Below are positions 26,219 to 35,596 of a stretch of DNA of 43,769 bases, piece after piece. Source of the stretch: Burkholderiales bacterium (lineage in GTDB: Bacteria; Pseudomonadota; Gammaproteobacteria; Burkholderiales; Burkholderiaceae_C). The stretch is from the NCBI GenBank assembly GCA_025350145.1, contig JANXYH010000121.1, positions 1 through 43,769 of the forward strand, in the 5' to 3' direction. Under the pieces are notes generated by a model that was given only the letters and a program-made list of their open reading frames with translations, was not told the DNA's origin and made no database searches. Each line of letters opens with the position of its first letter. Position 1 is the first letter of the stretch. A program made the position numbers and the translations under genes.

Positions 26219-28033
26219 ATGTCAGGCATCGCGGCCCGCACACGCGGCTTTCGCACCACCCTCATCGCGGCCACGCTGTCCGCCGCCCTCGCCGGCACCG
26301 GCCTGGTCCTGGCGCAGGGCCAGGCCGAAACCCCGGTCGCGAACTCGTCGCTCGACGCCGCCCTGTTCCACCAGTTGCTGATCGGCGAGTTGGAACTGGC
26401 CGCCGGACGGGCTGGCAACGCCTTCGAGGTGATCCTCGATGCCGCCCGCCGGCAGGGCGACGAGTCGCTGTACCAGCGTGCCACCGACATCGCCCTGCAG
26501 GCCCATGCAGGCGACCAGGCGCTGTCCGCTGCGCGGGCCTGGCGCACAGCCAAGCCGCAGTCGCCGACGGCGATGCGCTACGAGACCCAAATCCTGCTGG
26601 CGCTGAACCGTTCGGCAGAATCGGCCGAGCCGCTGACGGCCTGGCTGGCCGCCGTGCCGCTGCTTGAGCGCCCTACGCTGATCGCCAACCTGCCTCGCCT
26701 GCTTGCCCGGGTGGCCGACAAGCAGCAGGCGCTGGCCCTGGTCGAGCGGCTGGTGGCGCCGTACCGCGACGCGCCAGCCACGCGCGACGCCAGCCGGATG
26801 GCGCTGGCCCGTGCCCGGCAACTGGCCGGCGAAGCTGCGCAGGCGCTGGCGCTGGCCAGCGAGGTTGCGGCCGATGACCCGTCAGCCACCGCGCCGGTGG
26901 TGTTGGCGCTGGACATGCTGCCCGCCTTGGCCCAGGCCGAAGCCCTGGTCGGCCGCTACCTGGCCCGGGCCGACGCTGATCCGGCGCTGCGCCTGGCCTA
27001 TGTGCGCATGCTGACCCAACAGCAGCGCTTTGCCGAGGCCCTGCCTCATTTGGAGCAACTCACCCGCGAGCGGCCGGAGTTGGCCGACCCCTGGTTGACG
27101 CTGGGCGCGATGCGGCTGGAAATGCGCCAAACCGGGCCGGCCGAAGTGGCACTGAAGCATTACCTGACACTGTCGGCCGCTGCCTCCAGCGGTGCTGCCA
27201 AGCCCGTCGACAAGCCGCCCGAAGCCGCGCCGGACGATGCCGAGGCGGACACCGCCGAGTCCGGTCGCGGCACCACCCAGGCCTGGCTGCTGCTGGCCCA
27301 GGTGGCCGAGCAGCGCGGAGATGTCAAGGGCGCCGAGGCCTGGCTGGCCAAGATCGACAACCCGCAGCAGGCGCTGGAGGTGCAGACCCGGCGTGCCTCG
27401 CTGCTGATCGGCCAGGGCAAGGTGGCGGCCGCGCGGGCGCTGATCCAGGCCGTGCCCGAACGCACCGGCGACGACGCCCGCGCCAAATTGCAGGCCGAGG
27501 CCCAGGTGCTGCGCGACGGCAAGCTGTACGCCGACGCGTCCAAGGTTCTGGCCGGCGCCAACCAGCGCTTTGCCGATGACGTGGACCTGCTCTACGAGCA
27601 ATCGATGGTCGAGGAGAAGCTCGACCACTTTGCCGACATGGAGCGGCTGCTGCGCCGCGTCATCGCCTTGAAGCCGGACCATCCCCATGCCCACAATGCG
27701 CTGGGCTATTCGCTGGCCGACCGCAACCTGCGCCTGCCCGAGGCGCGCGACTTGATCCGCCAGGCGCTGAACCTGTCGCCCGGCGATCCGTTCATCACCG
27801 ACAGCCTGGGCTGGGTCGAGTACCGCCTGGGCAACAGTGACGAGGCCCAGCGACTGCTGCGCCAGGCCTACCGGGCGCGTCCCGATGCCGAAATTTCGGC
27901 CCACCTCGGCGAAGTGCTGTGGGCCGCCGGCCTGCGCGACGAGGCCCGCCGCGTCTGGGCCGAGGGCCGCGGCCGCGATGCCGCCAACGAGGTGCTGCGG
28001 CAAACACTGGCACGGCTCAAGGTCGGCCTGTGA
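26219..28033 (+). CDS. Exported tetratricopeptide repeat protein upstream of lolB
   Basis: A 604-residue protein with an N-terminal signal peptide (RTTLIAATLSAALAGTGLVLAQG) and many helical repeats. The clearest TPRs are in the C-terminal third: LDHFADMERLLRRVIALKPDHPHAHNALGYSLADR, EARDLIRQALNLSPGDPFITDSLGWVEYRLGN, and EAQRLLRQAYRARPDAEISAHLGEVLWAAG. A Pro/Ala/Asp-rich linker is near residues 320-345. TPR proteins of this type sit before lolB in most Burkholderiales and are thought to help envelope assembly as scaffolds. The stop overlaps the lolB start (GTGA). Confidence 0.88.
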   Translation: MSGIAARTRGFRTTLIAATLSAALAGTGLVLAQGQAETPVANSSLDAALFHQLLIGELELAAGRAGNAFEVILDAARRQGDESLYQRATDIALQAHAGDQALSAARAWRTAKPQSPTAMRYETQILLALNRSAESAEPLTAWLAAVPLLERPTLIANLPRLLARVADKQQALALVERLVAPYRDAPATRDASRMALARARQLAGEAAQALALASEVAADDPSATAPVVLALDMLPALAQAEALVGRYLARADADPALRLAYVRMLTQQQRFAEALPHLEQLTRERPELADPWLTLGAMRLEMRQTGPAEVALKHYLTLSAAASSGAAKPVDKPPEAAPDDAEADTAESGRGTTQAWLLLAQVAEQRGDVKGAEAWLAKIDNPQQALEVQTRRASLLIGQGKVAAARALIQAVPERTGDDARAKLQAEAQVLRDGKLYADASKVLAGANQRFADDVDLLYEQSMVEEKLDHFADMERLLRRVIALKPDHPHAHNALGYSLADRNLRLPEARDLIRQALNLSPGDPFITDSLGWVEYRLGNSDEAQRLLRQAYRARPDAEISAHLGEVLWAAGLRDEARRVWAEGRGRDAANEVLRQTLARLKVGL

Positions 28034-28554
28034 GGCAGGCCTGGCGGCGCTGGCCGCTGGTGGTGGCCGCTCTGTTGCTGGGCTGCGCCGCGCTGCCGCC
28101 GGACATGTCGGCGCCGGTCGCTGCCGGGCGCCTGCTGGTGCGCGTGGACAGCCAGCCGGCGCGCAGCCTGTCCGGAGAATTCGAGTTGCGCGGCAACCCG
28201 CAGAGCGGCTCCTTGCGCCTGATCGGGCCGCTGGGCAGCATCGCCGCCGACGCGCGCTGGTCGCCGCAGCAAAGCTCGCTGACCACAGCGCAGGGGCGCA
28301 GCGAGTTTGACAGCCTCGACGCGCTGAGCCAGGCCGCACTCGGCGAGAGCGTGCCCGTGGCGGCGCTGTTCGACTGGCTGCGGGGCCGCGCCTGGGCCCA
28401 GGCGCCCAGCCAAGCCCTGGCCGATGGCGCACCGGGCTTCTGGCAACTGGGCTGGCAGGTCCGACTGGCGCAGCTTGCCGAAGGCTGGATCGAGGCCGAG
28501 CGAGAGGCGCCGCCGCGAGTCACCCTGCGCGCCAAGCTGGAGGCGCCGCAATGA
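28030..28554 (+). CDS. lolB: Outer-membrane lipoprotein insertion protein LolB
   Basis: LolB receives lipoproteins from LolA and inserts them in the outer membrane. The 174-residue product starts at GTG 28030, overlapping the TPR stop. Its lipoprotein signal peptide RRWPLVVAALLLGC has a lipobox with the cysteine near residue 19. The mature part has GRLLVRVDSQPARSLSGEFELRGNPQSGSLRLIGPLGS and LFDWLRGRAWA, matching LolB. It is slightly shorter than usual (about 190-200), mainly in the N-terminal strands. Identification rests heavily on position between the TPR gene and ispE. The stop overlaps the ispE start. Confidence 0.82.
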   Translation: MRQAWRRWPLVVAALLLGCAALPPDMSAPVAAGRLLVRVDSQPARSLSGEFELRGNPQSGSLRLIGPLGSIAADARWSPQQSSLTTAQGRSEFDSLDALSQAALGESVPVAALFDWLRGRAWAQAPSQALADGAPGFWQLGWQVRLAQLAEGWIEAEREAPPRVTLRAKLEAPQ

Positions 28555-29480
28555 GCCTGAGCGCGCTCTGGGACGTGCCCGCGCCGGCCAAGCTCAACCT
28601 GTTCCTGCACGTCGTCGGCCAGCGCCCGGACGGCTATCACCTGCTGCAGTCCGCACTCAACCTGATCGACTGGTGCGACAACCTGCACTTCGAGCGCCGC
28701 CAGGACGGCCAGTTGGCCCGCCATGACCTGGGCGCCCGCCTGCCCGAGGTCGACCTGTGCCTGCGCGCCGCCCGCGCCCTGCAGCAAGCCAGCGGCAGCA
28801 CCCTGGGCGCCGACATCTCGATCGACAAGCGGGTGCCCTGGGGCGCCGGGCTGGGTGGCGGCAGTTCGGACGCCGCCACCACGCTGCTGGCACTGAACCG
28901 GCTCTGGGGCCTGCACTGGCCGCGCCAGCGCCTGCAAGCCTTGGCGCTGGCGTTGGGCGCGGATGTGCCGTTCTTCGTCGGTGGCGACAACGCCTGGGTC
29001 GAAGGCATAGGCGAGCGCCTCACGCCGTTGGCCCTGCCCAGGCAATGGCTGGCGGTGGTAAAGCCCGAACAGGCGATCGCCACGGCAGCGGTTTTCGGCA
29101 ACCCAATGCTGCGGCGCAACAGCGAGCCTGTTATACTTGCGGGCTTTATTGCACATGCTGCGCGCAGTGGATCTGAGGCTGATCCCGGTGGCGATGGGGC
29201 TGCGGCAGAGCGGGTTGATGGCGGGTTGTCGGGCTTCGGCCGCAACGATCTACAACCGGTGGCCGAGCAACTCTGCCCCGAGGTGAGCCAAGTGGCCCAC
29301 TGGTTGGCGGCCCGCTTCGGCAACAGCCGGATGTCGGGCTCCGGCAGCGCCGTGTATGCAAGTGCTGGCACAGGCGATCAGGCCTTGGCGACATGGGACG
29401 AGACTGAACTTCCGCCCCACTGGCTTGGCCGCATGTGCCGCAGTCTGGCCCATCACCCCTTGCGGGCCTGGGCTGACTGA
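28551..29480 (+). CDS. ispE: 4-diphosphocytidyl-2-C-methyl-D-erythritol kinase
   Basis: IspE phosphorylates CDP-ME in the MEP pathway, between IspD and IspF (3252-3983 and 2671-3255). It is a GHMP kinase with PAPAKLNLFLHVVGQRPDGYHLL at the N-terminus, the ATP loop VPWGAGLGGGSSDAA, GADVPFF, and a C-terminal SGSGSAVYA. The 309 residues include an insert of about 25 residues rich in Gly/Ala/Asp (ARSGSEADPGGDGAAAERVDGG) before GRNDLQPVAEQL, not usual in IspE but tolerated in loops. It starts with ATGA overlapping lolB; the tRNA-Gln gene follows after 47 bp. Confidence 0.93.
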   Translation: MSLSALWDVPAPAKLNLFLHVVGQRPDGYHLLQSALNLIDWCDNLHFERRQDGQLARHDLGARLPEVDLCLRAARALQQASGSTLGADISIDKRVPWGAGLGGGSSDAATTLLALNRLWGLHWPRQRLQALALALGADVPFFVGGDNAWVEGIGERLTPLALPRQWLAVVKPEQAIATAAVFGNPMLRRNSEPVILAGFIAHAARSGSEADPGGDGAAAERVDGGLSGFGRNDLQPVAEQLCPEVSQVAHWLAARFGNSRMSGSGSAVYASAGTGDQALATWDETELPPHWLGRMCRSLAHHPLRAWAD

Positions 29481-29527
29481 GCAGGTGGATTTTTTCGGGG
29501 GCGCAGGCGCAGGCCGGTGTCCCGTGT

Positions 29528-29604
29528 AGGGGAGTCGCCAAGTTGGTCAAGGCATCGGATTTTGATTCCGACATGCGAGGGTTCGAGTCCTTCCTCCCCT
29601 GCCA
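29528..29604 (+). tRNA. tRNA-Gln (anticodon TTG)
   Basis: A 77-nt cloverleaf. Acceptor AGGGGAG pairs with CTCCCCT, followed by discriminator G and an encoded CCA (29602-29604). T8 is present, the D arm contains GGTCAAGGC, the anticodon stem is TCGGA/TCCGA, and the anticodon loop TTTTGAT has anticodon TTG at 29562-29564, reading CAA/CAG glutamine codons. The T arm GAGGGTTCGAGTCCTTC is canonical. Its position between ispE and prs is the standard betaproteobacterial arrangement, and processing from a longer transcript is likely. Confidence 0.97.
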
Positions 29605-29628
29605 AACCATTCAGTTCGCCATGCCGGT

Positions 29629-30642
29629 TTGTCCAATTCACCTCGCCCAGCCACGTTCAACCTGACGTCGAGCCAAGTCGTGCTGTTCAACACCGTGCTG
29701 TTCACTGGCAACGCCAACCAGGCGCTGGCGCTCGAGATCGCGCGCAGCCTGGGCGCGGAGATGGGCAAGGCCACGGTCGGGCGCTTCTCCGACGGCGAGG
29801 TCACGGTCGAGTTGCACCAAAACGTCCGCGCCCGCGACGTGTTCGTGGTCCAGCCCACCTGCGCCCCGACCAACGAGAACCTGATGGAACTGCTGATCAT
29901 GGTCGATGCCTTGAAGCGTGCCAGCGCACGCCGCATCACCGCCGTGATCCCCTACTACGGCTATGCCCGGCAAGACCGCCGGCCCCGCTCGATGCGGGTG
30001 CCGATCTCGGCCAAGGTGGTGGCCAACCTGCTCGAAACCGTCGGTGTCGAGCGCGTGCTGACGATGGACCTGCACGCCGACCAGATCCAGGGCTTCTTCG
30101 ACATCCCGGTCGACAACATCTACGCCAGCCCGGTGCTGCTGTCCGACCTCAAGAGCAAGGCCTACCCTGACTTGGTGGTGGTCAGCCCGGATGTCGGCGG
30201 CGTGGTCCGCGCCCGGGCGCTGGCCAAGCAACTCGGCTCCGAACTGGCGATCATCGACAAACGCCGGCCGCGCGCCAACGTGTCCGAGGTGATGCACGTG
30301 ATCGGCGAGATCGAAGGCCGCAACTGCGTGATCATGGACGACATGATCGACACCGCCGGCACGCTCGTCAAAGCCGCCGAAGTGTTGAAGGAGCGCGGCG
30401 CCAAGCGGGTCTTCGCCTATTGCACCCACCCGATATTCTCCGGCCCGGCCATCGACCGGATCGCCGCCAGCCAACTGGACGAGGTCGTGATCACGAATAC
30501 CATTCCCCTGTCCGACAAGGCGCTGGCCTGCAAAAAGATTCGCCAGTTGTCGGTGGCCTTTCTGTTTGCCGAAACCATTCGGCGAATTTCAGACGGCGAA
30601 TCTGTCACCTCGCTGTTTTCAGAACAGAACAACAATTTTTAG
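29629..30642 (+). CDS. prs: Ribose-phosphate pyrophosphokinase (PRPP synthetase)
   Basis: Prs makes PRPP from ribose 5-phosphate and ATP, feeding histidine (HisG), purine, pyrimidine and uracil salvage (Upp). Motifs: [10 protein letters not shown] near the start, [12 protein letters not shown], the flexible loop [32 protein letters not shown], the signature [19 protein letters not shown], and the PRPP loop [12 protein letters not shown]. The start is unclear: the frame opens with TTG 29629, 25 bp after the tRNA, without a good Shine-Dalgarno; GTG 29680 would give a more usual N-terminus. At 337 residues from the TTG it is about 20 longer than typical. Confidence 0.94.
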   Translation: MSNSPRPATFNLTSSQVVLFNTVLFTGNANQALALEIARSLGAEMGKATVGRFSDGEVTVELHQNVRARDVFVVQPTCAPTNENLMELLIMVDALKRASARRITAVIPYYGYARQDRRPRSMRVPISAKVVANLLETVGVERVLTMDLHADQIQGFFDIPVDNIYASPVLLSDLKSKAYPDLVVVSPDVGGVVRARALAKQLGSELAIIDKRRPRANVSEVMHVIGEIEGRNCVIMDDMIDTAGTLVKAAEVLKERGAKRVFAYCTHPIFSGPAIDRIAASQLDEVVITNTIPLSDKALACKKIRQLSVAFLFAETIRRISDGESVTSLFSEQNNNF

Positions 30643-30758
30643 CGCAAGCGCGGGTTCGCCAGACTGGCGGGCCCTTTACCAGAGCGGGGCGCCTGGCGGC
30701 CTGCTCTTAACTTGGGCGGCCTGGTCGCGGGCACCCTTTTCACTTGGAGTGAATCACC

Positions 30759-31451
30759 ATGAAATTCGTCGCTTTCGAGCGCACGCTGCAGGGGACCGGA
30801 GCGAGCCGCCGCCTGCGCAATGGCGGCAAGGTGCCCGGCATTGTGTTCGGTGCTGGCAAACCAGCCATGATCGAGCTGGACCACAACGCCTTGTATTTCG
30901 CGATGAAGAAGGAGGCTTTCCACTCCTCGATTCTCGAAATGGACCTGGCCGGCAGCCCGCAAAAGGTGCTGCTGCGCGACTTTCAAATGCACCCCTGGAA
31001 GCAGCAGGTCCTGCATGTCGATTTTCAGCGGGTCGACGACACCACCCGGCTGCACAAGAAAGTACCGCTGCATTTCAGCGGCGAAGAAAATTCTGTGGCG
31101 GTCAAGACTGACAAATGTCTGGTCAACCATGTCAACACCGAACTGGAAATCGAATGCCTGGCGACGCAGTTGCCGGAGTTCATCGCCGTCGACTTGTCGG
31201 GCCTGACCAAGGGCCAGTCGCTGAGGGCCTCGGAGCTGAAGTTGCCCGACGGCATCAAAGCGGTGCGCCATGGCCAACTCGATCCGGTGATCGTCTCGGC
31301 CACCGCGCCCAAGGCCGAGGAAGAAGCTGCGCCGGTCGAGGCCGCCGCCCCGGCCGCACCCGCCAAGGGCGGCAAGGCTGTCGCCAAACCGGCTGCCAAA
31401 CCCGCCGCCAAGACAGCCGCTGCCCCGGCGGCTGCGGCCAAGAAGAAGTGA
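30759..31451 (+). CDS. rplY: Large-subunit ribosomal protein bL25 (Ctc form)
   Basis: bL25 binds 5S rRNA. The 230-residue protein is the long Ctc-type form. An N-terminal bL25 domain ([31 protein letters not shown]... [21 protein letters not shown]) is joined to the beta-rich TL5/Ctc domain ([18 protein letters not shown]... [22 protein letters not shown]). A final 50 residues rich in Ala, Lys and Pro resemble tails of other GC-rich betaproteobacterial proteins. GGAG lies 9 nt before ATG 30759. The 116 bp after prs carry a small CGCCA/TGGCG hairpin but no terminator, so prs read-through is possible. Confidence 0.95.
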   Translation: MKFVAFERTLQGTGASRRLRNGGKVPGIVFGAGKPAMIELDHNALYFAMKKEAFHSSILEMDLAGSPQKVLLRDFQMHPWKQQVLHVDFQRVDDTTRLHKKVPLHFSGEENSVAVKTDKCLVNHVNTELEIECLATQLPEFIAVDLSGLTKGQSLRASELKLPDGIKAVRHGQLDPVIVSATAPKAEEEAAPVEAAAPAAPAKGGKAVAKPAAKPAAKTAAAPAAAAKKK

Positions 31452-31503
31452 GGCTGCGCCGGACGGCCACCATGGCCGTCGGCTGAGCCTTGCAGGCCAC
31501 CCC

Positions 31504-31534
31504 GAAGCCTCGCTGCGGCGAGGCTTCGTCGTTT
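31504..31534 (+). terminator. Intrinsic terminator after rplY
   Basis: GAAGCCTCGC (31504-31513) and GCGAGGCTTC (31518-31527) form a perfect 10-bp stem with a TGCG tetraloop, followed by GTCGTTT. The T-tract is short and interrupted but the stem is very stable, 52 bp after the rplY stop and before pth. Confidence 0.75.
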
Positions 31535-31557
31535 CCGGCCCGGCTAAAGCAGCCCGC

Positions 31558-31563
31558 GATAAT
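31558..31563 (+). promoter_or_regulatory. -10 element (GATAAT) of pth
   Basis: GATAAT is 7 nt before the pth ATG (31571), placing the predicted transcription start at about 31570. There is no Shine-Dalgarno sequence between, so pth would be made from a leaderless mRNA. It lies just after the rplY terminator, supporting an independent promoter. Confidence 0.5.
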
Positions 31564-31570
31564 CCTGCCC

Positions 31571-32206
31571 ATGATCCGATTGCTGGTAGGCCTGTGCAAC
31601 CCCGGGCCAGAGTACGAAGGCACGCGCCACAACGCCGGCCTGTGGTGGCTGGAGGCGGCAGCCAAGGCGCTCGGCGTTCGGCTGGCCTACGAGCGCAGCT
31701 ACCACGGCAATCTGGCCCGGCTGAACCGCGCTGACGGCGCCGTCTGGCTGCTGCAACCGCTGACCTTCATGAACCTGTCAGGCAAGGCGGTCGCACCCTT
31801 GGCGCGGTTCTTCAAGATCGAGCCGCAGGAGATGCTGGTACTGCACGACGAACTCGACCTGCTGCCGGGCCAGGTCAAGCTCAAGCAAGGTGGCGGCGTG
31901 GCCGGCCACAACGGCCTGAAGGACATCCAGGCCCAGTTGGGCAGCGCCGACTTCTGGCGCCTGCGCATCGGCATCGGCCACCCGGGGGTGCGCGAGCAGG
32001 TGATCCACTGGGTGTTGCAGCGGCCGGCCCCGGACCAGCGCGAGGCGATCCATGCCGCAATCGACCAGAGTCTGGCCGCGTTGCCGCAGCTGCTGGGTGG
32101 CGACATGGCTGCGGCACTGGCCAAGATCCATGCCCGTCCGCCCCGGGCCAAACCAGAACCCAAACCAGAGTCCAAACCGTCGACCCAGCCGGTCGCCCAG
32201 CCATGA
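31571..32206 (+). CDS. pth: Peptidyl-tRNA hydrolase
   Basis: Pth frees tRNA from stalled peptidyl-tRNA. Seen are [24 protein letters not shown] with catalytic H20, [39 protein letters not shown] and [10 protein letters not shown]. The core is normal, and a Pro/Lys-rich tail ([17 protein letters not shown]) extends it to 211 residues. ATG 31571 fits the conserved N-terminus MIRLLVGL. The stop overlaps the start of the DUF4124 gene (ATGA). Confidence 0.95.
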   Translation: MIRLLVGLCNPGPEYEGTRHNAGLWWLEAAAKALGVRLAYERSYHGNLARLNRADGAVWLLQPLTFMNLSGKAVAPLARFFKIEPQEMLVLHDELDLLPGQVKLKQGGGVAGHNGLKDIQAQLGSADFWRLRIGIGHPGVREQVIHWVLQRPAPDQREAIHAAIDQSLAALPQLLGGDMAAALAKIHARPPRAKPEPKPESKPSTQPVAQP

Positions 32207-32634
32207 CCGCAAAATCACTTTCCTGCCTGGCGGCGCTGGCCCTGACCGTGCTGTTGGCCAGGCCTGCGGGTGCTGAGGACACGGTCTACAAGTGCGGCAA
32301 CGGCAGCTATTCGTCCGCGCCCTGCCCGGGGGGTGTCAAGCTGGACGCTGCCGATCCACGCGCCGCCGGGCAACGCCGGCAGGCACAGGAGGCAGTGCAG
32401 CGCGAGCGCCGGCTGGGCGACCAATTGGCCGCCCAACGCCACGCCGACGAGCGCCTGGCGGCACAGCAACGCGCCGGCAGCATGTCGACGGCGGCAAGCG
32501 CGCCGCACCCCGGCGCATCGGCGCCAGGCAAGGGCCATGGCAAGAAGAAGCACGGCCACAAGGGCGCTCCGCCCGACGACCCCAATCTGTCAGCGCCGAT
32601 GCGCGCTGCCAGCGCCCCGGCCAAGAAGCACTGA
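32203..32634 (+). CDS. Exported DUF4124-domain protein after pth
   Basis: A 143-residue protein with a signal peptide ([19 protein letters not shown]) followed by a DUF4124-type segment, [28 protein letters not shown], with two cysteines likely to form a disulfide. A coiled, Gln/Arg-rich stretch ([21 protein letters not shown]) and a Lys/His-rich tail ([13 protein letters not shown]) come next. It is coupled to pth by ATGA. Function unknown; it is the second DUF4124 protein in this window, the other lying beside ntrB. Confidence 0.75.
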   Translation: MTAKSLSCLAALALTVLLARPAGAEDTVYKCGNGSYSSAPCPGGVKLDAADPRAAGQRRQAQEAVQRERRLGDQLAAQRHADERLAAQQRAGSMSTAASAPHPGASAPGKGHGKKKHGHKGAPPDDPNLSAPMRAASAPAKKH

Positions 32635-32670
32635 GCGCCCCGCGGCGCCTGGGCACGGCGCGAGCGCCGC

Positions 32671-32931
<261 letters not shown>

Positions 32932-33441
32932 TTAGCCGTCCGACGGCGCCTGCGCCACCCGTTCGCGCAAACGCCGCAGCACCGTCGGCGCGACGAACTT
33001 CGAGACGTCACCGCCGAGCGTGGCGATTTCGCGCACAAAGGTGCCGCTGACGAACTGGAATTGGTCCGAGGGCGTCAGGAACAGCGTCTCGACATCGGGC
33101 ATCAACTGCCGGTTCATGCCGGCCATCTGAAATTCGTACTCGAAATCGCTGACCGCCCGCAGCCCGCGCACCACCACATGCCCGCCATAGCCGACCACGA
33201 AATCACGCAGCAGGCCGCGAAAAGCCAGCACCTCAACATTGCCGTAGGGCTTGGCGATCTCGCGGGCAATCTCCAGCCGCTCGTCGACGGTGAACATGGT
33301 GCGCTTGTGGTGGCCGGCGGCCACGGCCAGGATCAGCCGGTCGAACAGCCGCGCGGCACGGCGCATCAAGTCTTGATGGCCCAGCGTCATCGGGTCGAAG
33401 GTGCCGGGGTAGACCGCAGTGCGGGAGTTGACATGGCTCAA
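32932..33441 (-). CDS. coaD: Phosphopantetheine adenylyltransferase
   Basis: CoaD makes dephospho-CoA from 4'-phosphopantetheine and ATP. The 169 residues include the nucleotidyltransferase motif [13 protein letters not shown] (T/HxGH), [22 protein letters not shown] and the C-terminal [20 protein letters not shown] -10-like GATAAT (minus strand 33482-33477) overlaps the end of rsmD, giving a possible internal promoter with a leader of about 30 nt; AGGAG lies in that leader. The ferredoxin gene follows. Confidence 0.95.
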   Translation of the reverse strand: MSHVNSRTAVYPGTFDPMTLGHQDLMRRAARLFDRLILAVAAGHHKRTMFTVDERLEIAREIAKPYGNVEVLAFRGLLRDFVVGYGGHVVVRGLRAVSDFEYEFQMAGMNRQLMPDVETLFLTPSDQFQFVSGTFVREIATLGGDVSKFVAPTVLRRLRERVAQAPSDG

Positions 33442-33477
33442 GGCCGGCTCCTGGTGTCCTGGTGTGGTGCGGCCAGA

Positions 33478-34044
33478 TTATCCGCCGCAGCGCAACAGTT
33501 GAAATTGCACCGCACCGGCCCGCCCCTGCCGCCAGGGCCGCAGGCGGGACGGCCAAGTCGACAGCACCTGGCCCGCCTCGGCGTAGACAAAGCCGCCCTC
33601 CACCACCAGCGCGGCGGCGGCCGTCAGGGCCTCGGGCAGCAGCCCGGCGTCAAATGGCGGATCAAGCATCACCAGCTCGAAACTGCAAGGCGAGCAGGCC
33701 ACCATCCAGGCCATCGCGTCGGCGGCCTCGACCCGCAATCCGCTCGCGTTGAGCCGTTGCTGGCTCTGGCGCAGGCTGCGCACCAGGCCGGCGTCGCGCT
33801 CCAGCAGCAGCACCTGAGCGGCACCGCGCGAGGCAGCCTCGAAACCCAGGGCACCGCTGCCGGCAAACGCGTCCAGGCAGCGCCAGCCGGTCAGATCCTG
33901 CCCCAACCAGTTGAACAATGTCTCGCGCACACGGTCGGGGGTAGGCCGCAGCCCCGCAAGCTCGGCCACCGGGAGCCGGCTGCGCTTGAGGCTGCCACCA
34001 ATCAGCCGGACTTCGTGCGGCCGCGGCCTTGCCGCAACCCTCAT
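33478..34044 (-). CDS. rsmD: 16S rRNA (guanine966-N2)-methyltransferase
   Basis: RsmD methylates G966 of 16S rRNA. Seen are the N-terminal [36 protein letters not shown] (family RIIGG.wrgr.l...lRPT.dRvRE.lFNwl), the SAM motif [20 protein letters not shown], and the catalytic LDPPF. Length (188) is normal. Its start overlaps the hisF stop (ATGA), so it is coupled to hisF. The coaD -10 element lies over its stop. Confidence 0.93.
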   Translation of the reverse strand: MRVAARPRPHEVRLIGGSLKRSRLPVAELAGLRPTPDRVRETLFNWLGQDLTGWRCLDAFAGSGALGFEAASRGAAQVLLLERDAGLVRSLRQSQQRLNASGLRVEAADAMAWMVACSPCSFELVMLDPPFDAGLLPEALTAAAALVVEGGFVYAEAGQVLSTWPSRLRPWRQGRAGAVQFQLLRCGG

Positions 34045-34820
34045 TGCCGCACCGCGATGCCTCGGCTGGCCAGCAGCGATTTGGCCTGGCCGACGCTGAA
34101 CTCGCCATAGTGGAAGATGCTGGCCGCCAGCACCGCGTCGGCATGGCCCAGGGTGATGCCATCGGCCAAGTGCAGGAGCGTGCCGACGCCGCCAGAGGCG
34201 ATCACCGGCACCGCCACGGCGTCGCTCACCGCCCGGGTCAGGTCGAGGTCGAAGCCGATCTTGGTGCCGTCACGGTCCATGCTGGTCAGCAAGATCTCGC
34301 CGGCACCGTGCTCGGCCATCTGCTGCGCCCAGGCGACAGCGTCCAGGCCGACATTCTTGCGCCCGCCGTGGGTGTACACGTCCCAGCCCGGACCGCGCGC
34401 GGCCAGATCCGGCCCGCGCCGCTGCTTGGCGTCTATGGCCACGACGATGCACTGCGCGCCATAGCGCGAGGATGCATCGCGGATGACCTGCGGGTCGGCC
34501 ACCGCCGCTGAATTGAAGCTGACCTTGTCGGCACCGGCATTGAGCAAACGCCGCACGTCGGCAACTGTGCGCACCCCGCCGCCAACGGTCAGCGGAATGA
34601 ACACCTGCGACGCGACCGCCTCGATGATGTGCAGGATCAGGTCGCGGTTGTCGCTGGTGGCGGTGATGTCGAGGAAGGTCAGTTCGTCGGCACCCTGCTG
34701 GTTGTAGCGCGCAGCGATCTCGACCGGATCGCCAGCGTCGCGCAGGTCGACAAAATTGACGCCCTTGACGACACGGCCGCCGGTGACGTCGAGGCAGGGA
34801 ATGATGCGTTTGGCAAGCAT
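34041..34820 (-). CDS. hisF: Imidazole glycerol phosphate synthase, cyclase subunit
   Basis: HisF, with HisH, forms imidazole glycerol phosphate and AICAR. The TIM barrel shows [31 protein letters not shown] with the catalytic aspartate of [27 protein letters not shown], and [17 protein letters not shown] with the second catalytic aspartate. The length (259) is normal. Unlike in most Burkholderiales, it is separated from hisA by a rightward CHRD gene and has its own likely promoter: TTGCCT and GACAAT 17 bp apart (minus strand, 34874-34846). No hisI or hisE follows; rsmD does. Confidence 0.96.
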   Translation of the reverse strand: MLAKRIIPCLDVTGGRVVKGVNFVDLRDAGDPVEIAARYNQQGADELTFLDITATSDNRDLILHIIEAVASQVFIPLTVGGGVRTVADVRRLLNAGADKVSFNSAAVADPQVIRDASSRYGAQCIVVAIDAKQRRGPDLAARGPGWDVYTHGGRKNVGLDAVAWAQQMAEHGAGEILLTSMDRDGTKIGFDLDLTRAVSDAVAVPVIASGGVGTLLHLADGITLGHADAVLAASIFHYGEFSVGQAKSLLASRGIAVRQ

Positions 34821-34845
34821 GTGGGCGTGTGGCGAAGAGCTGAGG

Positions 34846-34874
34846 ATTGTCCCTGCCCCCTAGTTCGAAGGCAA
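34846..34874 (-). promoter_or_regulatory. Sigma-70-like promoter of hisF
   Basis: On the minus strand TTGCCT (34874-34869) and GACAAT (34851-34846) are separated by exactly 17 bp, with the -10 about 25 bp before the hisF ATG. Both hexamers match the consensus in four or more positions. It supports separate transcription of hisF-rsmD from the rest of the his genes. Confidence 0.5.
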
Positions 34875-34977
34875 TCGGCCTGGAATCAACCCGCGTCGGC
34901 GTGCGTATTCCCGCTGCACAACGATCTCGTTTGCAAGCTTCCACCCAACCCGACCAAGCACCCCAGGAGACACCACC

Positions 34978-35580
34978 ATGCGCAAATCACTCGTCGCCGC
35001 CGCCCTTGCCACCGCCCTGACAGCGCCGCTGCCGGCAGCGGCAGGCATGGTGCTTTACAAAACCCACTTGAGCGGGGCGGCGGAATCGCCGCCCAACGCC
35101 TCGCCCGGCACAGGTCTGGTTGAGCTGCTGGTGGACACGGTGGCTTCGACAATGGAGGTGAAAGTCGATTTCAGCGGCTTGGTCGGCACGGTCACTGCCA
35201 GCCACATCCATTGCTGCACCGCCGTCCCAGGGGTGTCAAACGCCGGCGTGGCCACGGTCACGCCCACCTTCACCGGCTTCCCCTCGGGTGTGACCTCGGG
35301 CAGCTATGACCATGTGTTCGACATGCTGCTGGCGAGTTCCTGGAACCCTGCCTCGACTGCCTTCCTGGCACTGCATGGCGGTGACACGGCGCTGGCGTTC
35401 CACGACTTCCTGGCCGGGATAGACGCCGGCAAGGCCTACCTCAACGTCCACTCCACGTTCCGCCCAGGCGGCGAGATCCGCGGCTTCCTGGCCGTGCCCG
35501 AGCCCGCCGGCCTGCTGCTGCTGTTGTCGGCCGTCGGCGCGATGTTGGGCGTGTCGGGCCGGCGCCGCCAGGCGGCCTGA
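34978..35580 (+). CDS. CHRD-domain protein with PEP-CTERM sorting signal
   Basis: A 200-residue exported protein: signal peptide (LVAAALATALTAPLPAAAG), then a CHRD domain with YKTHLSGAAESPPNASPGTG, VDFSGLVGTVTASHIHC and KAYLNVHSTFRPGGEIRGFL, the conserved NVH....PGGEIRG end of CHRD. The C-terminus VPEPAGLLLLLSAVGAMLG-x-SGRRR is a PEP-CTERM tripartite signal processed by exosortase. CHRD domains are beta-rich and occur in surface and extracellular-matrix proteins. AGGAG lies 8 nt before the ATG. It is on the opposite strand, between hisA and hisF, so it is probably an insertion in an ancestral his operon. Confidence 0.9.
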   Translation: MRKSLVAAALATALTAPLPAAAGMVLYKTHLSGAAESPPNASPGTGLVELLVDTVASTMEVKVDFSGLVGTVTASHIHCCTAVPGVSNAGVATVTPTFTGFPSGVTSGSYDHVFDMLLASSWNPASTAFLALHGGDTALAFHDFLAGIDAGKAYLNVHSTFRPGGEIRGFLAVPEPAGLLLLLSAVGAMLGVSGRRRQAA

Positions 35581-35596
35581 GCCTGCCCGGCTCGGG

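Noticed and set aside
29131-29136. TATACT -10-like element within ispE, about 390 bp before tRNA-Gln
   Set aside because: It sits in clearly coding sequence, has no -35 at 16-18 bp and is too far from the tRNA to assign.
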